This document shows positions 1 through 5,002 of a stretch of 5,119 nucleotides of DNA, piece after piece (positions within the stretch are counted from its first letter, which is position 1; each line of letters opens with the position of its first letter). This DNA comes from Acidobacteriaceae bacterium. GTDB lineage: Bacteria > Acidobacteriota > Terriglobia > Terriglobales > Acidobacteriaceae. A program made the position numbers and the translations under genes. The notes beneath the pieces were generated by a model. It was not told where the DNA came from, ran no database searches, and was given only the letters and a program-made list of their open reading frames with translations. The DNA is taken from assembly GCA_003132825.1 (NCBI GenBank), contig PKYX01000500.1, forward strand, positions 199 to 5,317. Reading direction: 5' to 3'.

Positions 1-404
1 CGATGGTCGCGGGTCAGGTGCTCGGCGCTCCACAGCCTCCGCGCGAGCGCACCCAATATGAAGAAGGCGAACTCCGCAGTCGCTTCCGTCAGAACATCAG
101 CGGTGTTGGTGAAGGGAATCTTGTAGCGGTCGGCATCGGCGCGATCGATGTTGTCGAAGCCCACGGCAAATTGCGCGACAACCTTGAGCGTTCCTTTGCC
201 CGCCTCGAAAATCTCTGCGTCAATCCGGTCACGTAGGGTGGTGATCAAGCCATCCACGCCCGTCTTCACTTTTTCGACAATCAGAGATTTGGGGGGAGGT
301 TCCGGGTGGGCGTAGACTTCGACTTCATATCCTTTCAGGCGCAGCACTTTGATGGCTGCATCCCCAATGTCGCAGGTGGCGAAGACACGGAATCTCTTGC
401 TCAT
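1..404 (-). CDS. D-2-hydroxyacid dehydrogenase (glyoxylate/hydroxypyruvate reductase-like), N-terminal part
   Basis: Partial gene running off the left edge; 134 codons from ATG at 404 are present. Members of this family reduce 2-oxoacids such as glyoxylate or hydroxypyruvate to D-2-hydroxyacids with NAD(P)H in the cytoplasm. The visible protein starts MSKRFRVFAT and has the family's N-terminal pattern: LITTLRDRIDAEIF (about residues 53-66), then VVAQFAVGFDNID (about 75-87), and TNTADVLTEATAEFAF (about 99-114). The last two stretches typically precede the Rossmann nucleotide-binding domain. The GxGxxG motif and the catalytic Arg, Glu and His lie outside the window, so activity and cofactor preference cannot be judged. 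The start is supported by GAGG at 413-410, five bases before ATG. It lies 27 bp behind the PPOX gene on the same strand and is probably the third gene of that operon. Other D-isomer dehydrogenases, such as SerA-type or lactate dehydrogenases, are possible; the N-terminal wording fits glyoxylate reductases best. Confidence 0.85.
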   Translation of the reverse strand, partial: MSKRFRVFATCDIGDAAIKVLRLKGYEVEVYAHPEPPPKSLIVEKVKTGVDGLITTLRDRIDAEIFEAGKGTLKVVAQFAVGFDNIDRADADRYKIPFTNTADVLTEATAEFAFFILGALARRLWSAEHLTRDH

Positions 405-431
405 CCTCACCTCGGAATCAAACTAGACTAT

Positions 432-953
432 TTAGGAAAACGTCCAGCGCGTAGCCGTGCCGGTGAACTTCTTTTCAAACAACCCGAACGCGATGCGCGG
501 ACGCACCCGGTAGATTGGTTCGCCCATGCCGCGGATATCCCATTTGTATTTTTTCTGATAGGCGACATAAAGCGGTTCCACCTTCTCCGGGTCGGTGACG
601 CTCTCGACCACGCCCTCGACAATCACCGCCTCCGCCGGGTTTTCGGAGCAAATCACGCAATGCGGATTCTCCACCAGATTTCGGGCTTTGCGTGAGTTCT
701 TGCCGGTGCTGAAGTAGAAGGCGTCCGCCAGCCACAGGCCCCAAACGATCATGACGTGCGGCGAATCATCCGGTCGCGTGGTGGCAATCCAGTATTGACG
801 GCTCTTGCCGAGCCGGTCCTGGGCCCACCGCCAGGGAAGAAGACCGTTTCTACTCTTGGAAAGGCCGTATCCCGGCATATTCGGGCGCCCGGCTTTTGGC
901 GCCGCGACGCTTGTCGTATCCGCTGTTTTCTTCCTGGCCAGTTTCTTTGACAT
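432..953 (-). CDS. Pyridoxamine 5'-phosphate oxidase-family (PPOX, split-barrel) flavin/F420-type protein
   Basis: A 173-residue protein of the PPOX-like split beta-barrel superfamily, whose members bind FMN, F420 or haem and carry out small redox reactions. After a basic, probably disordered N-terminus (residues 1-35) come RQYWIATTRPDDSPHVMIVW (about 52-71), the first barrel strands, then FSTGKNSRKARNLVENPHCV (about 81-100), a typical cofactor-phosphate-binding stretch, and AVIVEGVVESVTDPEK (about 109-124). This wording resembles the F420/FMN-dependent 'PPOX class' proteins more than true PdxH, whose substrate-binding C-terminus is not seen, so no PdxH function is claimed. The start at 953 was chosen because AGGGAGA (969-963) sits nine bases upstream; that ribosome binding site overlaps the stop of the preceding aminotransferase, suggesting translational coupling. 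A GTG 36 bases further upstream would overlap the aminotransferase. The substrate is unknown. Confidence 0.85.
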   Translation of the reverse strand: MSKKLARKKTADTTSVAAPKAGRPNMPGYGLSKSRNGLLPWRWAQDRLGKSRQYWIATTRPDDSPHVMIVWGLWLADAFYFSTGKNSRKARNLVENPHCVICSENPAEAVIVEGVVESVTDPEKVEPLYVAYQKKYKWDIRGMGEPIYRVRPRIAFGLFEKKFTGTATRWTFS

Positions 954-967
954 AAGTCCAGGTCTCC

Positions 968-2158
968 CTACAGATTTGCACGCGTCCACCGCTCAATGCG
1001 TTCTAGCGCTTGGTTCAGGTTCTCCATCGAGTTGGCTACACTGAAGCGTAGGTAGCCTTCGCCAAATTCACCGAAGCCACTCCCGGCAAGGCATGCCACC
1101 CCAGCGTCTTGCAACAAGGAATCGGCCAGCACCTTCGACTTCCATCCCGTCTGGCTGATATTGGGAAACGCATAAAACGCGCCCTTGGGCATGCGGCAGG
1201 AAAAACCTTGGATGCGATTCAACCCAGTCACGAAACTGTCCAATCGTAGATGGAATTCCGCTCGCATACGCTCTACCGATGACTGATTGCCACGAATCGC
1301 CGCAGCGCCAGCGACCTGGGTAAAACTGGCGGTGCAGGAATTGGAATTCGTCATCAGCAGGGTAATGTGCGCCGCCAAGTCGGAACGCATGACTCCGTAG
1401 CCGAGGCGCCAGCCGGTCATCGCGTAGGACTTGGAGAAGCCGTCCAGCAGGATGGTGCGTTCCTGGAATCCCGGCACGGAGGTGATGGAATTGTGCTCGC
1501 CTTCGAAAACCAGGCGGCTGTAAATCTCATCCGAAAGCACCATGATATTGCGATCGCCGATGGCGGAGGCGATGTCCTGGAGATCTCGCCGGCTGAGCAC
1601 TCCGCCGGTCGGATTCTCTGGAGAATTGAGAATGATCAGCTTCGTCCGTTCCGTGATAAGGGATGCCAGTTCATTCACATCAAGGCTGAAGTCTTTCTCC
1701 TCGCGCAGACGAATCGGCACAGGCCGAGCGCCGGTGTAACGAATCACGGACTCATAGATGGGGAAGCCGGGGTTGGGATAGATGACCTCATCTCCGCCTT
1801 CAGCCAAGGCGAGCAGGCTGAAAAAAATAATCGGTTTGCCGCCCGGGACAACGACAACCTCGTCCGCTGAGACGGTTACGCCGCGTGAGCGGCTGACCTC
1901 TTCGGCGATCACCTGGCGCAGATCAAGTAGGCCGGCCGGGGGCCCGTAGTGAGTCCAGCCCTGGTGCAGTGCGTCAACCGCGGCCGCTACGATGTTGGCG
2001 GGCGTGTCGAAATCAGGCTCGCCAATTTCCAGATGGATGACGCTCTTGCCCTGGCGCTCAAGAGCGCGCGCTTTGACCAGAACTTCGAAGGCCGTCTCGT
2101 TACCCAGCTGGGAGGTCCGTTCCGCCAGGCGCAGATCGTACTGGGTCGCTTTGGGCAT
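968..2158 (-). CDS. Class I/II PLP-dependent aminotransferase (aspartate aminotransferase-like)
   Basis: A 396-residue fold-type I aminotransferase, full length for the family; it moves an amino group between an amino acid and a 2-oxoacid using pyridoxal phosphate. All expected motifs are present: LEIGEPDFDTP (43-53), the phosphate-loop region VPGGKP (104-109), NSPENPTGG (178-186, Asn182 contacting the cofactor), SDEIYS (209-214, Asp210 pairing with the pyridine nitrogen and Tyr213 with O3'), FSKSYAMTGWRLGY (241-254, Lys243 forming the Schiff base and Arg251 binding phosphate) and GYLRFS (368-373, Arg371 binding the substrate carboxylate). It should therefore be active. The donor and acceptor cannot be read from sequence; aspartate, alanine or glutamate:oxoacid reactions are all possible. 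It is the first gene of the minus operon and is followed after 14 bp by the PPOX gene. ATG 2158 is the only plausible start, because the in-frame sequence just upstream has no ATG, GTG or TTG. No Shine-Dalgarno is visible, and a perfect TATAAT lies only 15 bp upstream. Confidence 0.93.
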   Translation of the reverse strand: MPKATQYDLRLAERTSQLGNETAFEVLVKARALERQGKSVIHLEIGEPDFDTPANIVAAAVDALHQGWTHYGPPAGLLDLRQVIAEEVSRSRGVTVSADEVVVVPGGKPIIFFSLLALAEGGDEVIYPNPGFPIYESVIRYTGARPVPIRLREEKDFSLDVNELASLITERTKLIILNSPENPTGGVLSRRDLQDIASAIGDRNIMVLSDEIYSRLVFEGEHNSITSVPGFQERTILLDGFSKSYAMTGWRLGYGVMRSDLAAHITLLMTNSNSCTASFTQVAGAAAIRGNQSSVERMRAEFHLRLDSFVTGLNRIQGFSCRMPKGAFYAFPNISQTGWKSKVLADSLLQDAGVACLAGSGFGEFGEGYLRFSVANSMENLNQALERIERWTRANL

Positions 2159-2173
2159 GCCGAGAAACAGCCA

Positions 2174-2179
2174 ATTATA
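2174..2179 (-). promoter_or_regulatory. Candidate -10 box of the aminotransferase-PPOX-dehydrogenase operon
   Basis: The minus strand reads TATAAT, a perfect sigma-70-type -10 hexamer, 15 bases before ATG 2158. A start point about 7 bases downstream would give a leader of roughly 9 nt, too short for a normal Shine-Dalgarno, and none is seen. No good -35 hexamer lies at 16-19 bp spacing, so the call rests on the -10 match and its position in a divergent spacer. Confidence 0.4.
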
Positions 2180-2227
2180 TTCCCTGGTGATCGGGCCATG
2201 GCGGTGAATCTGAAATCATCAATCCGA

Positions 2228-2233
2228 TATTAT
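2228..2233 (+). promoter_or_regulatory. Candidate -10 box of the divergent aminotransferase gene
   Basis: TATTAT matches the -10 consensus at five of six positions and ends nine bases before the chosen ATG at 2243. A start point near 2240 would make the message almost leaderless, which fits the absence of a Shine-Dalgarno there. The best upstream hexamer, GTGAAT at 2204-2209 with 18 bp spacing, is only a 3/6 match to a -35. AT-rich spacer sequence could produce this by chance. Confidence 0.3.
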
Positions 2234-2242
2234 GGTGCCTTC

Positions 2243-3412
2243 ATGTTCTCCAAGCGCACCGACTGGAAGCTCACGCCGAACCAGTTCACTGAAGTGCAGC
2301 GCGAGTTGCTCGCGGCGGGCCGGGAGATTCTGGACCTCACTGTCTCGAACCCCACTCGCGCCGGTCTGCCTTATGACACCGAGACCATCCTGAATTCGCT
2401 GGCCCATCCTCAGGCCATGGATTACGACCCCCAGCCCAAGGGACTGCGCAGTGCTCGCGAGGCGGTAGCCGTTTATTATCGTGAGCAGGTGAAACGATAT
2501 GCGGTTGACCCTGAATCCCTGGTGCTCACGACCAGCACCAGCGAAGGATACTCCTATGTCTTGCGCCTGCTGTGCAACCCGGAGGATGAAGTCCTGGTGC
2601 CGAAGCCCAGCTATCCTTTGTTTGAATTTCTCGCAGACCTCCAGGACGTGAAGCTCGTGCCCTATCCGCTGCTCTACGACCACGGCTGGCAAATCGACTT
2701 TCCATCGCTCGAAAAGGCGGTAAATCAGCGCGCCCGCGCCGTGGTCATTGTGCATCCCAACAACCCCACGGGATCGTATGTGGAGGGCGCCGAACGCGAC
2801 CAGCTCAATGCCTTTTGCCGCGAGCACCATTTGGCCTTGATCGTCGATGAAGTTTTCCTCGACTACGCGCATGACCGCACGCCGCGTTCAAGCTTTGCCA
2901 TGAACCAGGAGACCCTCACTTTCACGCTGAGCGGGCTATCGAAAATCTCCGGACTGCCGCAAATGAAGCTAGCTTGGTTGGCGGTCAGCGGCCCCCAAGG
3001 CCAAGTCGATACCGCACTGGCCCGTCTGGAAATCGTCGCCGACACCTATCTCTCGATGAATGCCCCCATCCAACTTGCCGCGCCCGTGCTGCTCGATCAG
3101 CGGAAGCGCGTGCAGCCGCTGCTCCTCGATCGCTTGCGTTGGAATTTGTCGCAACTGGATGGTGAGTTGGCGCGGCAGAAAACCTGCCGGCGCATGCAGA
3201 CCGAGGGTGGATGGTACGCCGTGCTGCGAGTTCCCGTGACCCAGTCCGACGAAGAGTTAGCGGTCGAGCTGCTGCGGAAGGGATCCCTGCTCGTCCATCC
3301 CGGCCACTTCTACGACTTCCCGACGGATGGATACCTGGTGGTGAGCCTGATAACTCCTCCCCAACCGTTCCATGAGGGGATCGCGAGGATGCTTGATCTG
3401 GTGAATGGCTAG
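2243..3412 (+). CDS. Atypical class I/II PLP-dependent aminotransferase
   Basis: A 389-residue fold-type I PLP enzyme, clearly different from its divergent neighbour. Visible motifs: ILDLTVSNPTRAG (29-41), YDPQPKGLRSAREAVAVYY (61-79), TTSTSEGYSYVLRL (96-109), HPNNPTG (171-177, Asn174), VDEVFLDY (201-208, Asp202), LSKISGLPQMKLAW (232-245, Schiff-base Lys234) and GYLVVSLITPP (363-373). Three positions differ from the aspartate aminotransferase pattern. The O3'-binding Tyr is Phe205, the phosphate-binding Arg eight residues after the lysine is Lys242, and the C-terminal carboxylate-binding Arg is replaced in the V366-V367-S368 stretch. The catalytic Lys, Asp and Asn remain, so a PLP enzyme of altered substrate range is more likely than a dead protein. 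The frame is open back to 1949, but that stretch is antisense to the neighbouring gene; an in-frame ATG at 2198 would add 15 residues. ATG 2243 was chosen because FSKRTDW is, from memory, where relatives begin. It ends 10 bp from the convergent hydrolase gene. Confidence 0.9.
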   Translation: MFSKRTDWKLTPNQFTEVQRELLAAGREILDLTVSNPTRAGLPYDTETILNSLAHPQAMDYDPQPKGLRSAREAVAVYYREQVKRYAVDPESLVLTTSTSEGYSYVLRLLCNPEDEVLVPKPSYPLFEFLADLQDVKLVPYPLLYDHGWQIDFPSLEKAVNQRARAVVIVHPNNPTGSYVEGAERDQLNAFCREHHLALIVDEVFLDYAHDRTPRSSFAMNQETLTFTLSGLSKISGLPQMKLAWLAVSGPQGQVDTALARLEIVADTYLSMNAPIQLAAPVLLDQRKRVQPLLLDRLRWNLSQLDGELARQKTCRRMQTEGGWYAVLRVPVTQSDEELAVELLRKGSLLVHPGHFYDFPTDGYLVVSLITPPQPFHEGIARMLDLVNG

Positions 3413-3422
3413 ACCGCGGTGC

Positions 3423-4055
3423 CTAGAGCTTCACCAGAAACGGATTGGTCTCCCGCTCGTCGCCGATGGTGGTGATCGGCCCGTGCCCCGGCACAACGAC
3501 CGTTTCATCCGGCAAGGCGAGAACCTTTTCCTCGAGCGAGCGAATGATCTTGTCGAAGGAGCCGCCGGGCAAGTCCGTACGTCCAATACTGCCTGCGAAT
3601 AGCGTGTCGCCGGCGATCAGTTTTTTGTCGGCGGAAAAATAGAGGCAGACGCTGCCTTCGGTGTGACCCGGGGTGTGGATTACTTCCGCGGTGAGCGAGC
3701 CGGCCTTGACGGTATCGGCCTGTCCAATGCTCCGGTCAATCTCCACTTTGCCGGGATCTGCCATGCCAATCCACGCCGCCTGGGCATCGAGCATCTTGAG
3801 CAGCGCATAGTCGTTCTGATTCAGCAGAATGGGCGCGCCCGTGGCGGCGCGCAGCTTCATCGCCCCGCCCACGTGGTCAATATGGGCGTGGGTGATGACG
3901 ATCTGCCGAACTTGCAGATTGTGCTGACGGATGAGATCCAGAACGCTCTCAATGTCGTCGCCAGGATCGATGACCATGGCTTCGTGCGTGGTTTCGTCCC
4001 CGATCAGGGAACAGTTGCACTGCAGTGGGCCAACGGGAAGGATTTCATGAATCAT
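3423..4055 (-). CDS. Metallo-beta-lactamase-fold hydrolase, glyoxalase II-like
   Basis: A 210-residue, single-domain MBL-fold protein of the hydroxyacylglutathione-hydrolase-like (YcbL-type) group, which hydrolyses thioesters or related substrates at a two-metal centre in the cytoplasm. It begins MIHEILPVGPLQCNCSLIGD, the usual opening of the group. Metal ligands are all visible: THAHIDHVGG (His56, His58, Asp60, His61), PGHTEGS (His131), AGDTLF (Asp150) and PGHGP (His191); GRTDLPGGS after Asp150 is also typical. It is shorter than classical GloB (about 250 residues) and lacks that enzyme's C-terminal substrate-binding domain, so the substrate is open. The reading frame extends upstream to a TTG at 4106, but ATG 4055 fits the family opening. 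The ribosome binding site is weak for either start. It follows secG on the same strand after 86 bp, so the two may share a transcript. Confidence 0.92.
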   Translation of the reverse strand: MIHEILPVGPLQCNCSLIGDETTHEAMVIDPGDDIESVLDLIRQHNLQVRQIVITHAHIDHVGGAMKLRAATGAPILLNQNDYALLKMLDAQAAWIGMADPGKVEIDRSIGQADTVKAGSLTAEVIHTPGHTEGSVCLYFSADKKLIAGDTLFAGSIGRTDLPGGSFDKIIRSLEEKVLALPDETVVVPGHGPITTIGDERETNPFLVKL

Positions 4056-4141
4056 GGCTGAGACGTCAGTCCCGCCTGCGGGTCGCGAGGCGTTCAATCG
4101 CTTCAAACCTTAGACTGGCCGACCAAACCGACCACCGTCGA

Positions 4142-4444
4142 CTACTTTTTTACCGGAGCCACCGGCTGAGTCTGCGATGGTTTCAATCCTTGCAACACGG
4201 AATGAGGGCCGCTCCTGCGTTGTGCGTAAACGGAGAGCGTGATCGAGGTCACCATAAAAATGATCGCCGACCAGGTGGTGGCCCGCGACAGGGCGGTGGC
4301 CGAGCCCCGGGGCCCGAAAGCCGTCTGGCTTCCCATACCGCCGAAGGCCGCTGCAATGTCACCGCTCTGGCCGCTCTGCAGCAGCACCACGATGATCAGG
4401 AACGCACAGACAATAACGTGAATGATGGTGATTAGTATGACCAT
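4142..4444 (-). CDS. secG: Preprotein translocase subunit SecG
   Basis: A 100-residue SecG, the small inner-membrane partner of SecYE that assists SecA-driven export of unfolded proteins. Two hydrophobic helices are evident, about residues 3-22 and 55-73, in the family's usual arrangement. The loop between them carries the diagnostic stretch VLLQSGQSGDIAAAFGG (20-36), then SQTAFGPRG (39-47) and LSRATTW (52-58), which leads into helix two. A hydrophilic tail rich in Pro, Gln and Lys follows (76-100), longer than in minimal homologues but common in this family. ATG 4444 starts the protein directly before the first helix; no good Shine-Dalgarno is seen, and a 9-bp inverted repeat ends 14 bases upstream. 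It is divergent from the HXXEE gene and precedes the MBL-fold gene. The identification is secure; the co-transcription with the hydrolase is inferred. Confidence 0.96.
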   Translation of the reverse strand: MVILITIIHVIVCAFLIIVVLLQSGQSGDIAAAFGGMGSQTAFGPRGSATALSRATTWSAIIFMVTSITLSVYAQRRSGPHSVLQGLKPSQTQPVAPVKK

Positions 4445-4458
4445 GTGGTTTGTAATTT

Positions 4459-4509
4459 CCAGGCCGGCTCAAACGCGGCCTGACCGTAAGGTATTGATTC
4501 CCGGCCTGG
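4459..4509 (-). repeat. Inverted repeat / potential stem-loop in the secG leader
   Basis: CCAGGCCGG at 4459-4467 and CCGGCCTGG at 4501-4509 are perfect 9-bp inverted copies around a 33-nt interior. In the secG transcript this would be a GC-rich stem whose 3' side ends 14 nt before the ATG, in place of a normal ribosome binding site. The interior contains a related GGCCTGA copy. A leader regulatory structure or a DNA operator are both possible; GC-rich context makes chance a real alternative. Confidence 0.5.
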
Positions 4510-4526
4510 TCCGAACGGCCAAAATG

Positions 4527-4553
4527 ACCCACAACCCCGTATCGATTGTGGGT
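4527..4553. repeat. 8-bp inverted repeat, operator- or terminator-like
   Basis: ACCCACAA at 4527-4534 pairs perfectly with TTGTGGGT at 4546-4553 across 11 bases. On the plus strand it is followed by TTTATTGT, and on the minus strand by CATTTTGG, so neither side has the long T-run of a strong terminator. No gene ends nearby on either strand, which makes an operator or leader element more likely than a terminator. Confidence 0.45.
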
Positions 4554-4561
4554 TTATTGTA

Positions 4562-4590
4562 CGATGCCCGACTGGGATCGGCAACCGCCG
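4562..4590. repeat. Two small overlapping hairpins
   Basis: CGAT-(G)-CCC at 4562-4569 pairs with GGGATCG at 4574-4580 around a GACT loop with one bulged base. CGGC at 4579-4582 pairs with GCCG at 4587-4590 around AACC. They share two bases and are short, so they may be chance products of GC-rich sequence. Confidence 0.25.
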
Positions 4591-4605
4591 GGGTGAGAAC
4601 GAGCG

Positions 4606-4657
4606 GCCGGGCGACGGATCTGAGATTCTCTGGTCAGGCATCCGAGAACTGCCCGGC
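4606..4657. repeat. 52-nt three-part stem-loop upstream of the HXXEE gene
   Basis: Three nested complementary pairs fold in order: GCCGGGC (4606-4612) with GCCCGGC (4651-4657), CGGAT (4615-4619) with ATCCG (4640-4644), and CTGA (4620-4623) with TCAG (4634-4637), closing a 10-nt loop. That gives 16 Watson-Crick pairs in 52 nt, with a two-base bulge and an asymmetric internal loop. On the plus strand it lies 36 nt before the GTG start, in the likely 5' leader; on the minus strand it would be far upstream of secG. No known riboswitch or ncRNA family was recognised. Confidence 0.5.
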
Positions 4658-4677
4658 ATGGAATCGTGAAGCCGAAC

Positions 4678-4685
4678 AGGGAGGG
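4678..4685 (+). promoter_or_regulatory. Strong ribosome binding site deciding the GTG start at 4694
   Basis: AGGGAGGG lies eight bases before GTG 4694, an excellent match to the anti-Shine-Dalgarno sequence. It is the clearest such site in the window and supports GTG over later ATG codons. Confidence 0.8.
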
Positions 4686-4693
4686 TCGCCATC

Positions 4694-5002
4694 GTGGGCT
4701 TCCGGAAAACGCAGTGGCTTTTCCTGATTGCCGTCACCCTGCACAACTCCGAAGAAGCCTTCTCTATGCCGAAATGGGTGGCTGTGCACTACAGGCAGCT
4801 TCCTGTACACCCGGGAGCCACAAAGATTTGGGTCGGAGTGTTACTGCTCACTCTAACGGCCTTCGCCGTCACTTCTCTAAGCGCGCGAAAGGGCAAAGGC
4901 AGTCTCTGGGCGTATTTGCTGTTTGGATATGCGGTCGCCATGCTGGTGAACGTTCTCCTACCTCACATCCCGGCAACCTTGGTCCTCCGCGAATACGCGT
5001 AG
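4694..5002 (+). CDS. HXXEE-motif membrane protein, apparently truncated by an amber codon
   Basis: The frame from GTG 4694 to TAG 5000-5002 encodes 102 residues. The N-terminus has a hydrophobic helix (about 7-16) running into LHNSEEAFSMPKW, an exact H-x-x-E-E signature (His17, Glu20, Glu21) of the HXXEE family of small membrane proteins of unknown function. Two more hydrophobic helices follow at about 45-61 and 71-89, then NVLLPHIPATLVLREYA (86-102), in which N86, H91, R99 and Y101 fit the family's second conserved block. Relatives are longer and, from memory, continue after this block with a Pro-Gly and a TAV..NLP helix. Here the stop falls where that Pro is expected, and the sequence after the stop, in the same frame, still matches the missing part. 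The gene is therefore probably a recent pseudogene, a read-through gene, or affected by a base error. The conserved His/Glu residues in membrane-edge positions suggest metal binding, but no activity is claimed. Confidence 0.75.
   Translation: MGFRKTQWLFLIAVTLHNSEEAFSMPKWVAVHYRQLPVHPGATKIWVGVLLLTLTAFAVTSLSARKGKGSLWAYLLFGYAVAMLVNVLLPHIPATLVLREYA

Larger units (their letters stand above)
4445..4693. other. Gene-free divergent spacer between secG and the HXXEE gene, rich in inverted repeats
   Basis: No convincing coding sequence lies here: the open frames crossing it on both strands have low-complexity, Arg/Ser/Pro-rich translations typical of shadow frames. It should hold promoters for both divergent genes, but I find no convincing -35/-10 pair. 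Several inverted repeats stand out (4459-4509, 4527-4553, 4562-4590, 4606-4657). No tRNA T-loop, tmRNA tag or other known RNA motif was recognised. Confidence 0.7.

Noticed and set aside
951..989. GTG start at 989 for the PPOX-family protein.
   Set aside because: It would overlap the end of the aminotransferase gene, whereas ATG 953 has AGGGAGA at proper spacing.
1367..1870. 167-residue plus-strand open frame inside the minus-strand aminotransferase.
   Set aside because: It is wholly antisense to a gene with all catalytic motifs intact and shows no recognisable domain; typical shadow of a GC-rich gene.
2219..2872. 217-residue minus-strand open frame opposite the second aminotransferase.
   Set aside because: Antisense shadow of a well-supported gene, with no motif and no ribosome binding site recognised.
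1949..3412. A 487-residue version of the plus-strand aminotransferase starting at 1949.
   Set aside because: Its first 70 codons are antisense to the N-terminal coding region of the neighbouring aminotransferase, the next 28 cross the spacer, and none of them resembles the family; the protein fits from 2243.
4053..4106. TTG start at 4106 giving a 227-residue MBL-fold protein.
   Set aside because: The extra 17 residues are unlike the family, the TTG has no well-spaced ribosome binding site, and the usual protein opening begins at ATG 4055.
4632..4656. Resemblance of GGTCAGG followed by a GAGA stretch to the apical part of bacterial SRP RNA.
   Set aside because: The AGCAG side of the conserved internal loop and the GGAA tetraloop are missing, and the segment pairs differently in the local stem-loop.
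4422..4746. Open frames of about 100 residues on both strands across the secG/HXXEE spacer.
   Set aside because: They overlap secG and the HXXEE start, have Arg/Ser/Pro-rich translations without motifs, and share the region with inverted repeats.
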